A DNA stretch of 64,000 nt from Balaenoptera acutorostrata (GCF_949987535.1 NC_080081.1:65059603-65123602); one strand, 5' to 3'. Shown: positions 1 to 11,760, counted from the first letter of the stretch. Numbers and translations are program-made. Notes: generated by a model from the letters alone, not told the origin.

Positions 1-1427
1 GGGGAGAGGGCTTTTAACAATCACCTGACCGGTGATTAACTCTTAACCCAGACCAATTAAATCAGAATCTCTCAGGGTGGATACCAGGCATCTTTTTTCC
101 CCATTTTTAAAGCTCCCCAGGTGATTCTAATGTACAGCCAAGCATGAGAGCCACTGTTCTAGAACGATGCTCCTCACACTTGATCAGGCATATGACTCAC
201 CTGAGGACCTGGTTAAAGCAAAGACGCTGGTTCAGTGGGTCTGGGGTGGGGGGGGTGTGAGGTGCTGCAGGCCTGCCTCGCCCCCAGGCACGGCCCATGC
301 TGCTGGCCCAGCGGGCTCTGCTCTGAGTCAGGCTCTGGGGGACACAGGTGCGGGCACACACCTCAAAGCAAGGGACAGAGTCTGCAGCAGGCAACTGCTG
401 TCACAAAACGGACGTACTTTTTTCTCCACTTCCAGACACAGGGGAAAAGAATAATTTTCAAAAGTGGTTTTCCTTACTCTTTTTCAGTTTTTAATCATTT
501 TCAGGAATGAAAAAGAAATCCCGCGGACAATCTTGCTACCACTGTTGTTTAGTTAAAGGGGGAAAGAAAGGCTCATTCACATAAATGAAAGGAATGATGT
601 GCTTTGGAAAGAATGTCATAAGGGATAAGTATGAGGGGTTCAAGTCGGGAAGAGAATCATGGGCCCTGTGAGACACAGGTTAGCTTCTGAGCCGCCAGCC
701 CACGGGCGACAGAGGAGCTCCTAGAACACCTTGCTTTGAGAGCCACCTTCTAGAGCTCCAGGAAGCTGTAAGGCTTGACGAGCAGGAGGCGGGAAACGTG
801 TCATCCTTGAGCCTGAGGAGAAGGACCCACGTACAGAGCCACAGGAAGACAGAAGGTGACCCCGGAGGCCAGCAGAGTCACGGTTAAGATATTTTCCAAA
901 CAAAAAAATTGGGACAGGATTTTCACTGCACTCTCAGGTTTGAGAAACCAGATTGGCAATGTCGTTTAGAGGACAAAACTTTGGCATTTCCACAACACGC
1001 TATGATTTACAATGACAACAGGACAGAATGCAGGCTATTTATGTGTTTGACCGTAAGAGGCTTTGGAAGGGAAAACCACAGACTACTACCAGGACAAGCT
1101 AGTTGGGGAGGCCACCCATGGCAGTACCTTGACCTTTAAACTGGATTCCCCACGGCTAACTTACTCAGAGATCCATTTTATCTCAAACTAAGTACTTCTT
1201 AAAGAGCAGAATGCCAATTGTCCCAGAACATTAGACAAACATCTATCCTATCATACAGTGAACTGCCGCCAGGTTAGCAGGGCTCCTGATAAACGCAGTC
1301 AGTGGAGATGCCCAAGGGCATCTTGTGCCAAGGGCACACCATCCCACGTTGCTGACTGTGGCCTCCAGCAGTCTACACGCTACCATCTACAGCAGAATCC
1401 CAGCTCGGCGCGGTGGAGACCTCTTAC
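1..1427 (-). other. ATP7B: ATP7B intron 3, 5' part (truncated by window edge)
   Basis: Intronic sequence following the exon 3 splice donor. The donor reads GTAAGAG on the minus strand (plus 1421-1427). Apart from a MER5A-like fragment near the left edge I recognise no gene, RNA or young repeat here. Short open frames in this stretch have no family resemblance. Confidence 0.9.
52..170 (+). mobile_element. MER5A-like hAT DNA transposon fragment
   Basis: Diverged copy of the mammalian MER5A non-autonomous hAT element. The diagnostic run 'ccccaggtgattctaatg' is followed by a 'gagagccactgttct' terminus. Identified by recall of the consensus; boundaries are approximate. Confidence 0.6.
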
Positions 1428-1685
1428 CAGCTTCTTTCTGCAGGTTCCTCTCTATGTTGGACACACAGGACGCGCAGGTCATGCCTCTGACCTGTAGAAA
1501 GCACTTCTGCGGGGCCGCGGTTTCGGAGGCCCGAGGGGACTTGGACACGAGGCCGGGGTTGTGGTTTGTAGGGAGCCCCCCGGGCTGGGGAGTCGTGTCC
1601 TGCACGGACACAGGTGTACCAGCTGCCGTGTGCCCCGTGGCGCTCCCAGCACTGTGGTTCCCAGCGTGGTTGCTGGAACAGTTTT
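1428..1685 (-). CDS. ATP7B: ATP7B exon 3 (interdomain linker and first half of metal-binding domain 5)
   Basis: Internal exon of the copper-transporting P1B-type ATPase. The acceptor reads CTATCCTAG on the minus strand just above 1685, and the donor GTAAGAG begins at 1427. Length is 258 bp, the same as I recall for human exon 3. It enters in phase 1, completing a Glu codon (G|AA), and encodes residues 415-500 plus the first base of 501. It holds a Ser/Thr/Pro/Gly-rich linker and then the start of MBD5 with the copper ligands GMTCASC at residues 482-488, followed by [12 protein letters not shown]. The two cysteines bind Cu(I) delivered by ATOX1. The rest of MBD5, MBD6 and the ATPase core are outside the window. 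The frame is intact. Confidence 0.97.
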
Positions 1686-1994
1686 CTAGGATAGAATGTC
1701 ACAAATCATTCAAATTAGAAGAATGGATAATTTTTTTTCCGGAGGCTCAAGCTTGACAATGTTCAGATGAAAGTTCCTGGAGAAGATAAAGGGGGGCTGG
1801 TGTTTCCGTCACTTTCTCTCCCTCCCCACAGCCAGACGGAGGCACTCGATTCCATACATAGGAAAACACGCGGATACTGCAAGGACGGAATGTTCTGGGT
1901 AGATGAATGCTCTAATGAGACAATGACGGTTAACAGCAGTGATAAGAACACACCAGGCACCCTGCTAAGCACATGTCTGGCTTCCTTTAACTGT

Positions 1995-2130
1995 TAACAT
2001 AGCCCTGTGGCAAGTACTACTACCATCCCCATTTTACAGGTGAAGAAAAGAGTTACAAGAAATTAAATGCTTTGCCCCAAACCCCTCAGGCATGAAGCAG
2101 GGAATCGAGCTTCTACACCTGGCCACATCC
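1995..2130 (+). repeat. MIR SINE fragment
   Basis: Matches the MIR core pattern: 'ccccattttacaggtgaagaaa', then a 'ttgcc' segment, then 'agggaatcgag'. Old mammalian-wide tRNA-derived SINE, diverged, with approximate ends. Confidence 0.6.
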
Positions 2131-3275
2131 TGGTTAACAGAGGTCCTCTCCCTCCCCATGAGAATCAAAATGCCCCAAAACACCTCTGTTGAGTCGCTGG
2201 CCTTTTTCTCATCCTTCGTCTAGGTACTACATACATTTTGGGCAGGAACCCTTTGTCAGCTGTACCCACTGCAAACATTGGCTCCCAGTCTGTGGTTTGC
2301 TTTCTCACCCTCATCTAACGGTATTTCTTTTGATAAAAGAAGTCCTAGATGTTAATGAAGCCCAACTTAGAGTCAACTAAACCAACTTCAATGGTGAGTG
2401 CATTTTGTGCTCTATTAATAGATGTGTCTACCGCATCACTGAAAATATTCATGACATTTTCTTCTAGCACCTCGGTTATTTTAAATGAACCTCCACATTC
2501 AGGCCACTGATATACTTCAAATTAACTTCTGTGTAGGTCTGAGGTGATAACCAAGGGTAATTTCTTTCCATGTGGACTTCCAATAGTCCAGCTCCAATAA
2601 TGAAAGTTCTTTCCCCACCGAGTTCCAGGGGTCAGGGAGCAGACATCTTTGGGGGCCATTACTCCACCCACAACGCATATACAGACCAATGTAACTAATC
2701 ATCGACCAGATCCAGATACAGAAAATTTCATCACTCCAAAAAGTCACAGTTTTGTTATGACACAAAATACCTCGAAGAGTATGTAGGAAAAAAATGACAT
2801 CATTTGATGATGAACTCTCCTTACTTCAAAACATAGAAGCTGCAAAACACAGAAGTTCATTTTCTGGAAAGTGCTAAAACTACTTCCACTCACTTTAAGA
2901 GTGCAGTTGATGGATACTTTCAGCACCTTCGCTGAAGACCCTCCAGTGCTCTGGCCTTACAGCCCTCCACCTTCTGGATGCAGAGACCATCGCCTCACCC
3001 AGCACAGCTCTGCTCTCCTGGACTTCATCCTTCTTCAGAATGACTCCACCCCTTGGATGTCAGCTCTTAACATTCTAGCTCCCACCCCCACCAAGCCCTC
3101 CTGCACCTGTCCAGCCCCTCCCCCTTTTTCCAGTCCCTCACCACCTCCTGGATTCACTTGCCTTTCTGCCCAAATACTGTTGTCAACAATTTCAGTAGTA
3201 TTCGTTAGACCTCCAACACTGAGGTCTAACTCAACTAAATTCTGGGCTTCTGGAGATTGCTAAAAAAAAAAGTTT

Positions 3276-3460
3276 AGGGACTTCCCTGGTGGCGCAGTGG
3301 ATAGGACTCCACACTCCCAATGCAGGGGAGCCTGGGTTCGATCCCTGGTCTGGGAACTGGATCCCACATGCATGCTGCAACTGAGGAGCCTGCCTGCCGC
3401 AACCAAGGACAACTAAGACCCCGTGCAACCAAATAAATAAATAAATATTTTTAAAAAAAA
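3276..3460 (+). mobile_element. CHR-type SINE (short form)
   Basis: tRNA-derived head 'ggacttccctggtggcgcag', B-box-like 'gggttcgatccctggt', then a shortened body and an AAATAAATAAATA tail. Flanked by A-rich 'aaaaaaagttta'/'aaaaaaagttaaa' repeats that may be the target-site duplication. Confidence 0.85.
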
Positions 3461-3540
3461 GTTAAATAAATTAACAAAAACCCAAATAAGCCTATGCTAC
3501 TGGGTCCTTGATCAACCTATGCCAACACTACGGGTGGGCA

Positions 3541-4330
3541 TATAAATTGATTTGACTTTCTGGAAATCTATTTGACAGTATTATCAAAAACGGTACCTCT
3601 AATTGCTTTGGACTTAGTAGGGGCACAATAAATATTTGTGATGGAATGAAATAATGCTGATACCCTGTGACCCAGCAATTATGCTTTCAGATATTTATCA
3701 CAAGGAAATAATTAAGTATGTGCACAGGGCTTCCCTGGTGGCGCAGTGGTTAAGAATCCGCCTGCCAATGCAGGGGACACGGGTTCGAGCCCTGGTCTGG
3801 GAGGATCCCACATGCCGCGGAGCAACTAGGCCCGTGAGCCACAACTACTGAGCCTGCGCATCTGGAGCCTGTGCTCCGCAACAAGAGAGGCCACGATAGT
3901 GAGAGGCCCGCGCACCGTGATGAAGAGTGGCCCCCGCTTGCCACAACTAGAGAAAGCCCTCGCACAGAAACGAAGACCCAACACAGCCATAAATAAATAA
4001 ATAAATAAATAAATATTTAAAAAAAAAAAAAAGTATGTGCACAAAGGAGAAACAAATCACGTAGCTGGAAGACTGTCTTCACAATTTTATTTACAGTCAC
4101 AACAATCCTATCAGTATTATTTACAATGACATCCACACAAAATAGGTGGGAAAAATAAAGAGGAAACGAAGTCATGGTACACCCATATGCTGGGATGCCA
4201 TGCGGCCACTGAACGTGGTACTGCAGACACACGGATGGACCCATAAGTTACGTTTATGATAAGTCACAGGGTGAAAAAGAGATTACAAAACTATGTATGA
4301 TACAAACCTATATATTTCTAAATAGAAATG
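3541..4330 (+). mobile_element. Old L1 fragment interrupted by a SINE
   Basis: Sequence on both sides of the SINE at 3727-4030 has the character of an old L1 3' region ('gtgacccagcaattatgctt', 'tatttacaatgacatcc'). Strongly diverged; identification and ends are tentative. Confidence 0.5.
3727..4030 (+). mobile_element. CHR-2-type SINE, full length
   Basis: Complete tRNA-derived cetacean-type SINE with A-rich tail. Perfect 13-bp target-site duplication 'aagtatgtgcaca' at 3714-3726 and 4031-4043, which splits an older L1 fragment. Confidence 0.95.
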
Positions 4331-5145
4331 ATACAGGCTCTGGGAAGAGTCTGGATGAGCAGCTATGACACGAAGAACACTGTGTGGATCTGCAGGGAGA
4401 GCATTCCAGACAGAGGAGGCCGCGAGCACAAGCCCTGAGGTGAGAACAAGCCTGGTAAGAGGCACTGAGATGGGGCCAGAAAGGTGCTGGGTGAGGGAGG
4501 GGCTTAGGGACCGCCATGAGGACTCTTCCACTCACAGTACAAGACGGGATGGTCCAGGAGGGTCAGCCGCGCGACAGGATGGCTGTGAAAGCTGGGCGGG
4601 GACCGGGCTGGAAGGCAGGAAGCAGGGAGACCAGTTTGGACCCCCTTCTAGGATCCAGCAGCAGAGGACGGTAGCCTGCACCAGGGTGCTGGCCTGTCTC
4701 CTCTGCCTGGCGTGCAGTCCTGCCCTTTCCTGCCTGCTCAGATCCTATCCATTCTGAAATCCTATCCACGCCCAACTCCATGGTCCCCCCTACATCATGT
4801 CCTTGGGAGCCCCACAAGCAGGTGTTGGATTCTCTCCTTCTCTTCTGAATCCCAAGAGCATCTGACCTACACCTTCCTTGTTACAACATTTGTTCTAACC
4901 TGCCTTGGATGATACGAGGGGCCTCTGTGACCTGCTGCCCCGGGAGAGTGTGAACCGCTATGGGCGGGTGCGGGACCGCCGCTGAGCACTCCACGGCAGC
5001 TGGCACAGGGCCCGGGCCCTAGAAGACCCCCAGCACGTGCGGGGGTGAGGGAACCGTGCCCTCAAAGTGACATCACTCACTTATGAGGGTGAGAGGATCA
5101 TGCTTTACGTAACAGGTGAATTTTCCTCACTTTGTATTCATGTAT

Positions 5146-5172
5146 CCCATCCATCCATCCATTCATCCATTC
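5146..5172 (+). repeat. (ATCC)n simple repeat
   Basis: Short imperfect run of CATC/ATCC tetranucleotides, about six units. Confidence 0.85.
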
Positions 5173-5927
5173 AAAAACTACTTACCATGCAAACAAGTGA
5201 ACAAATAACAGCTGCCTTCTACAACCAGGTCTAAATGTATTTTAGCTGTCAAGTAAGTGACTGAAATTCAATGCCTGTCTCTTGCCCGTAGGCTCTCAGA
5301 CCCTTTCCCTCCCTCCCTCCCCCTGCTCCACTACCAAGGGGCTGACCCCTGCAAACCACTTTTCCCAGGCTCCCTTGTCAACTGGTTTCTGATTAAATTT
5401 GGCACATGGAGGTAACAAGCAGGAAACAACAGGACAGAAAGGGGGAGGACCCAAGTGTTTGCCATCTCTCCACCGGGCCCGGCTCCTGCCATAGCCTTGC
5501 CCTTGGCCAGTTCCCACCAGGCAAGCTCAGCCCCTGGGCTCTCGTAAACTAAGCACCTGCCTTCCCTCAGACCCTCCCGCCTGTGGGTGGCAGCTGCTTT
5601 CCTGGTTTTTAATTTCCTGTTTTCCCTCCTGTCCCTGTTTGGTTTTCCAGCTCTGTAATCTCTCTAAAGAGTTCCCTCCATCGGCTGACCTGAGACCCTG
5701 CCTGTCCCAGCCCATTATTTCCTTTCTCCTTCGTTTCCTTCACAAACATCTATTGTGTGCTGGGTGCTGCGGAGTCAAAGGAGAAACAAATCACATGGTT
5801 TGAAGACTGTCCTCAAGGAGCCCCTGGTCAATCCAGAATGGCCGACCAAATACAAATAATGCCTTTTTCGCATTTAAGTGGCTATAAAAGACAGTCACCA
5901 GCACACTTATGGTTTATCCCAAATTAA

Positions 5928-6112
5928 GACTGCCAGGTAAAATACAGGACATCAGGTAAAATTGAATTTCAGATAAACAGCAATTTTTTAGTATGTCTCA
6001 AATATTGCACAGGACATACTCATACTAAAACATTACTCATTGTTTATCTGAAATTCAAACTTAACTAGGTGTCCTGTATTTTTATTTGCTAAATCTGGTT
6101 CCCTAAATACCT
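5928..6112. mobile_element. Palindromic non-autonomous DNA transposon (MITE-like)
   Basis: A roughly 185-bp imperfect palindrome. The left arm begins 'tgccaggtaaaatacagg' and contains 'gaatttcagataaac'. The right arm contains the complements 'gtttatctgaaattc' and 'gtgtcctgtattttt', ending in 'aaatctggtt'. An inner stem AGTATGTC/GACATACT sits near the centre. This is the structure of an old mammalian hairpin-type DNA element; I do not assign a family name. Confidence 0.75.
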
Positions 6113-6699
6113 CTTGGGCTAAACATAATTCTCATAATTCTGGCCAATAAAAATCCCTGTTTTCTCTCCAGGTTTACTTAGTCAAGTTCAATTATTCTGC
6201 ATTATGTAGTTCAAAGCAAATTTCTTTTTACTGCTGATAAGTTGATTCCACTGTTTTAAGACTTTAAACCTCATACAAATATAGCAGATGGCAACTACAT
6301 ACTACATGTCTTACCTTCTGAGTACAGGATTTACTATTCCAGTTTTCCTTATTGATTTTTGTTTAAAAAAACAAAACAGAACAAATCTCCTTCCTGAAAC
6401 TTGGTACAAAGACAAAGCCCAGACTGGGGCCCAGTCACTCCACATGGCTCACCCGCTCCCCTTGCGGGTGGGTGGTGCAGGGGCCTAGGAAGGGCTCCTG
6501 GGGGCGGGGGAGTGGGTGGGAGTCAGCCAGGAGGGGCAGGACAGGCGGGCCGGCCGGGTTTCTGCCATCTCCCATGGCTCACTGGCTCACTCCCCACCCC
6601 CCCAGAGGGAGCCCTCCCTAGCCGCCCCCCCTCCCCCCCACAGGGCTCACACCTGCTGCCCCGCGTGGTTTCCCCCTCCCTGCTACCACATAAGCTCTC

Positions 6700-6718
6700 G
6701 GGGCGGGGGGTGGGGGGG
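6700..6718 (+). other. G-rich tract with quadruplex potential
   Basis: G4-C-G6-T-G7 on the plus strand, enough consecutive guanines for four G-triplets. ATP7B is transcribed from the other strand, so the RNA here would be C-rich. Confidence 0.6.
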
Positions 6719-7187
6719 ACGGTACCTCGCTGCTCAGCAGCCCACAGCTCACACAGGCCTGGTGAGGGGCAGAAACACGAAAGACGCTAAGACAACTTGC
6801 CGGGCTCCCGAGTGAAGGAAGTGGAGGAGAAAACAGGCAAGTGAGTGGCTGGCGGGTCAATGGGAGGGGGTCTGGGGAGAGCCACCACCCTGGAAACTGT
6901 CTAGTGACGAGGCATCAAGGTACGTGGGCACCTCGCTTTGGGAAGGCTGTCACACGCCCCCTCTTCTCACAGCCATGGTCGGGGGTGGGTGGGAAGGGAA
7001 ACCATCATCACATCCTTCCCTTCTTTCCCACTTTCAACAGAATGGGCTCCAGGTGGTGAGACCAGGGTCCTGTTGTCTTCATTATTCTGTTTTGTTTAGC
7101 AGAGAAATCTCAGAGCAAATGATGATGTTTCCTTTGGAGAGAGAAGGGCCAGGTGTTCCCAAAGTACTCTTTTTAAAAAGAACACAG

Positions 7188-7648
7188 GGGCTTCCCTGGT
7201 GGCGCAGTGGTTAAGAATCTGCCTGCCAATGCAGGGGACATGGGTTTGAGCCCTGGTCCGGGAAGATCCCACATGCCACGGAGCAACTAAGCCCGTGCGC
7301 CACAACTACTGAGCCTGTGCTCTAGAGCCTGCGAGCCACAAGTACTGAGCCTGTGCTCTAGAGCCCGTGAGCCGCAACTACTGAGCCTGCACTCTAGAGC
7401 CCGTGCACCACAACTAGTAAAGCCCACTCGCCACAACTACTGAGCCCACGCGCTGCAACTACTGAAGCCCCCGAGCTCTAGGGCCCGTGTGCTGCAACTA
7501 CTGAGCCCGTGTGCTGCAACTACTGAAGCCTGTGCTCCCAGAGCCTGCACACCGCAACAAAGAGTAGCCCCCGCTCGCCACAACTAGAGAAAGCCCATGA
7601 GCAGCAACGAAGACCCAACACAGCCAAAAATAATAATTTAAAAAAAAA
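7188..7648 (+). mobile_element. CHR-2-type SINE with internally expanded body
   Basis: Full SINE head and A-rich tail with target-site duplication 'aaaagaacacag' at 7176-7187 and 7649-7660. The element is about 460 bp against 300-350 bp for its relatives. The middle (about 7285-7540) holds extra copies of a 'cacaactactgagcc...ctctagagccc' module. It lies about 70 bp from the exon 2 donor, on the intron side. Confidence 0.95.
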
Positions 7649-7721
7649 AAAAGAACACAGAATCAGTGTCCTTTTCAGAAAAGAAGCTAAAAATCCAAGG
7701 AACTTAGCATCAACCACGTAC

Positions 7722-8910
7722 CAGCCAGGACGGAGGCCTCGAATCCCATGTCCTCCACCGCAGCTTGGAGTTCTGCTGGGTGAGTTAGAGATGGATCGTA
7801 GAGAACCGTTCCTGTCCCTTCAGCCAAAGACACCGAGACACGCTGCACTCCCTCCCTCTGGGACACCAGGCCCTCGACGGACCGGACGCAGGACTCGCAG
7901 GTCATGCCAGCGATGGCCAGCACTGCAGCGCAGGGCACGCCGGGCGACTGGGGGCTCCTGGTGTCCGTCCCACTCCCTTCCGCTCCAGCGGGTAGAGAGA
8001 CTTTAAAGTTCCCAGGTGGCAGAGCCTCAATGGCCCTCTGCAGGGTCCCTGGGGAGATGCGGGAAGGGTCATACTGGACTTGGGCAGTCCTGTTCTCCAG
8101 GGACACTTGGATACTCTGAACCCCTGGCTGCTGGCCAATATTTTCTTCGATGTTCAGGACACAAGACTTGCAGTGCATTCCATCCACTCTCAGATACAGG
8201 GGCACCCCCCGGCTCCCCGAGCTCTCTGAGTTATTGCCATTCTGGTTAACGGAAGCCGGAGGGGCCTTTGGGTGGGTGCGCTGGAGCTGCCTGATGTCAA
8301 TAGGTCCCAGGCTCACGGGGGCCACCTTGTTCTTGATGACGGCTTCAAACCCCATGTCGTTCACGCGGTCCCTGAGGTCTTGGGGTTGGATAAGGTAAGG
8401 CTGGTAAGTGATGACTGCCTCCTGGTTGCTGAGCGAGACGCGGACCCTCAGGACGCCCTGCAGTTTCCCGATCTTGCCTTCTATGGAGCTGACGCAGGAC
8501 CGGCACGTCATGCCCTCCACCCGAAGCTTGACCACAGCCTCCAGGGCGGGCGAGAACCTGGATGGCCGGGAGGCAGACTTTCCCTCCGCCACAGTGGCCT
8601 GAAAGCCCATGTCCTCAATCTGACAGCAAACCTGAGGCAGGCTCAGGACCGAGGGCACGTACCTCACCATGGCGCTGCCCTGCTCCAGGGAGACCTTAAC
8701 GCTCACGACGCCTGTCAAACTAGACAGCCTGCCCTCGATGGACCTCACACACGACTGGCAGGTCATGCCCACGATGCTGAGGGTGCCGGCGGCCGTCTGA
8801 GAGGGGCGCGCGCCATCCAGGCCGTCCTCGTAGCCACTGTTGTCAAAGGCAAAACTCTGCTTCATCGTTGGCTCCCAGGCTCGAACAGGCCAGGAAAGCT
8901 TAGGCAGGAT
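7722..8910 (-). CDS. ATP7B: ATP7B exon 2 (metal-binding domains 1-4)
   Basis: Large exon of the copper ATPase. The acceptor CCTTTTAG precedes 8910; the donor GTACGT occupies plus 7716-7721. The exon is 1189 bp, enters in phase 0 and leaves after the first base of a codon, matching exon 3. It encodes residues 19-414: the conserved pre-domain [14 protein letters not shown], then MKQSFAFDN, then four ferredoxin-like copper domains with ligands GMTCQSC (66-72), GMTCRSC (151-157), GMHCKSC (262-268) and GMTCESC (353-359). Each domain takes Cu(I) from ATOX1. The N-terminal domains regulate trafficking from the trans-Golgi to the canalicular membrane and control ATPase activity. All eight cysteines are present. 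The exon is about 45 bp shorter than I recall for human (1234 bp), through shorter linkers before MBD3 and before MBD4. No frameshift or stop. Confidence 0.98.
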
Positions 8911-10079
8911 CTAAAAGGAAGAGAAAGAACATTTTTTATCCTTAAAACTAAACGTTTTCTAAAATCTCCCAGCTTGTGTGGCACTGAGAAAATGGAAAAC
9001 AATACCACGGGTGTCCAAACATCCCAAGAGTGTGAGAACATCAAAAGAGGGGAAGAAAGCTATAAAGACATTACTTATCATATGAAAGGGTTCAGAGGGG
9101 TTCCTTCTAGCTCTGACTTTCTGTGATTCTGAACCCAGAAGTCAACTGCCCACCTTGGTAGAAGGCATGAAGGCTTCTGTGGGAAAGGAGAGCACGATGG
9201 GGCTGACCCGCATAGAACAAGCATGGCAGGCCTATGACAGAGGCAGAGAGCACAGCAGCCCACAGCAGAAGGGCACAAGTCCCACCAGACCTCCCCGACT
9301 CCAGCTGACACCTGAAATCTCCCCACTGGACTTGGTCCTTTCAGCTTAAACTTTGGAGGTCCTGCTGGAATGCAAATACACAGAATAGGCCACACCCTAA
9401 TTCTGCATCTCTTTCTAGGGGTGTCCATCTCACTCTCTTAGCAGGGGTTAAACTTAACAACCATAGGGCACATGTTCCAAATGCAGACCTCCCAGCCCAT
9501 GGGGTCAGACCACAGTGCCTGTGAAAAAAGGTCTCGAAGGACGCCCCTTGAGCCACGGGAGTGAGCACAGCAGTGCCAAGGGGACCAAGAGGAGCGGGAG
9601 GGGGAAAGCTGGAAGAACAGGGAGTTGGGCTGAACAAGGCACTTCTAGTGCTGCCTCCGCTGAGTCGCTGCCCCGCCGGGTGCTCAGGACCGCTGTAGAC
9701 ATTACCTAAAAACGACATGTGCTTCACCAAATTAAACGGATTCATTTTCTTAGTGTATCACAGCTCAAGTGTAGTTTCCTGATTTCGTCTCACGATGTGG
9801 CCTCAGCCATTCTATTAACACAACTTCCCTTTCGCAGGGTCCCAGCCTCACCACTCTCTTCACTGGATACAGTTTTTATACCAGCACTAGTACCTGCTTC
9901 AGACATTTGGGCACAGGGCTTTATATACGGCACCTGATAAAAAAGCATGTCACTCGACACCTACACAATCCTACTTATCTTCAGCTGAAGCTCGATTACA
10001 TGGATTGACCTTCTCTGTCCCTGTGCATAAAATGCTTATCTTTCCAACTTCAGATTTTGAGCAGCTTAACAAGATGAAA

Positions 10080-11380
10080 GTTTAAATAACTTTTAAAACA
10101 GACTATAAATATTCATTTGTATATCCACAGAGGAAATCACAAGCTAGTTTGGGATGAATAATTATAAGGAATTAAAAAAAATATTTTAAAATAGAGAAAA
10201 AGGGACAATTAAGTAAGTTATGAGATAGCAACTCAAAAATTTGTTGGATTCAAAAAACATACTGAAATTATCTGTGGTGTAAATACAGAAATGTATATGA
10301 TAAGGATGACATGGCATAACAGTATTAACGGACGACTGGGTAGACATCTGGGAAACCTATTTGGAAAAATATAAATTTGGAATCTATATATCAGAAGACA
10401 TTTCAGACAGATCAAAGATGAAGATGTAAAAAGCAAAATAATAAAAATACTAGATGAAAACACAAGAGAATATCTATTATAATCCCAGAGTGGGGAAAGC
10501 CTAAATATGACAAAACAAAAGCAAGAAAATCCAGAAGCTATAAAATAAAAGTTTGGTATATCTAACCACAATAAGAGGAAAAAAAATTGTTCAAACCAAG
10601 GCAGAAGATAAACCGAGAGAAAAAAAGACTTGCTTTCACCTTAAGCAAATTAAGAGCTAATTCCTTTAATATATAAAGAGCTCCTTCGAAAAAGAAAAAG
10701 GCCAACATTCCAACAGAAAAAAGAAGGCAGTTCATCAAAAAGGAAATGCAAATGGCTTCTCAATATATGAAAAGCAACATTAAAGGAGAAATATAACATT
10801 CCAACCTCACATGTGAGGTTGACATGGTCTTCACCATTCAAGTTGGCACCCACTGATTCATTCCCCAGGGTTAGTGGAAGTGTTACCTCTTGGGAGGGCA
10901 ACTTGGCAATATCTATTAAAATAACAAATTCACATATTCTTTGACCCAGTGACTCTCTAAGAATTTAGGCAATAAATATATTTGCATGCAAAAGGAAGCA
11001 TGCAACAAAGATATTAGATGCTACAAAAGATTGAAAACAACATAAATGTCCATCAATAGAGGCTGATAGCTCGGTGCTTTGTGACCACCTAGAGGGGTGG
11101 GATAGGGAGGGTGGAAGGGAGGGAGACGCAAGAGGGAAGAGATATGGGAACATATGTATATGTATAACTGATTTACTTTGTTATAAAGCAGAAACTAACA
11201 CACCCTTGTAAAGCAATTATACTCCAATAAAGATGTTAAAAAAAAAAAGAGGCTGATAAATTACTGCACAAATGTAAAATGGAATACTATCTAGCTCTTA
11301 AAAAGAATGAGGCAACTCTATAAACAGTGAAATAGACTGGTATCTAATATATAGTTCAGTGAAAAAAGCAAGGCACAGAA
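10080..11380 (+). mobile_element. Ancient L1-family remnant with nested L1 insertion
   Basis: Long A-rich diverged segment with L1 3'-half signatures such as 'aatggcttctcaatatatga', 'ggcaacttggcaatatctat' and 'aaatgtccatcaatag'. It continues after the young insert at 11069-11247 ('ggctgataaattactgcac'). Old L1M/HAL1-like by character; family and left boundary uncertain. Confidence 0.6.
11069..11247 (+). mobile_element. 5'-truncated L1 3' end
   Basis: L1 3' UTR ending 'ccaataaagatgtt' plus poly(A), about 180 bp. Flanked by the 11-bp duplication 'agaggctgata' (11058-11068 and 11248-11258). Same 3' end as the L1s at 18496 and 48647. Confidence 0.92.
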
Positions 11381-11396
11381 TATACAGTGCAGCTAG

Positions 11397-11760
11397 GAAC
11401 TTCCCTGATGGCCCAGTGGTAAAGAGTTCGTTTTACAATGCAGGGGACTAGAGTTCGATCCCTGGTCAGGGAACTAAGATCCCACATGCCACAGGGCAAC
11501 TAAGCCCATGCACCACAACTACTGAGCTTGTGTGCCTTAACTAGAGCCCGTGAGCCGCAAACTACAGAGCCCACGCACCCTGGAGCCTGCGCGCCGCTAG
11601 AGAAGAGAAAACCTGCATGCCGCAGCTAGAGAGAAGCCCACGCACCACAATGAAAGATCCCGCATGCCTCAATGAAGATCCTGCGTGCTGCAACTAAGAC
11701 CCAACACAGCCAAAAATAAATTAAATAAATAAATAATAAATAAATCTTTTACAAGAAAAA
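11397..11760 (+). mobile_element. CHR-type SINE, diverged
   Basis: SINE head 'aacttccctgatggcccagt' and an A-rich tail. The 20-bp target duplication (11377-11396 and 11761-11780) carries two mismatches, so this copy is older than most in the window. Confidence 0.92.

Larger units (their letters stand above)
1686..7721 (-). other. ATP7B: ATP7B intron 2
   Basis: 6036-bp intron between exons 2 and 3. It holds a MIR, three CHR-type SINEs, old LINE fragments, an (ATCC)n run, a 185-bp palindromic element and a G-rich tract, each listed separately. About 2140-3270, 4330-5140, 5180-5925 and 6115-7175 contain nothing else I can name; 6430-6780 is notably GC-rich but has no coding signature. Confidence 0.9.

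Noticed and set aside
3290..3350. tRNA-like A/B box sequence
   Set aside because: It is the tRNA-derived head of a SINE; no cloverleaf with mature ends. The same applies to every other SINE in the window.
7285..7540. Regularly spaced repeats reminiscent of an array
   Set aside because: Repeated units are modules of the SINE body, not identical repeats with unique spacers. A CRISPR array is not expected in a mammal and is not present.
8272..9126. 284-codon plus-strand open frame
   Set aside because: It is the antisense shadow of ATP7B exon 2, with no family resemblance and no splice support.
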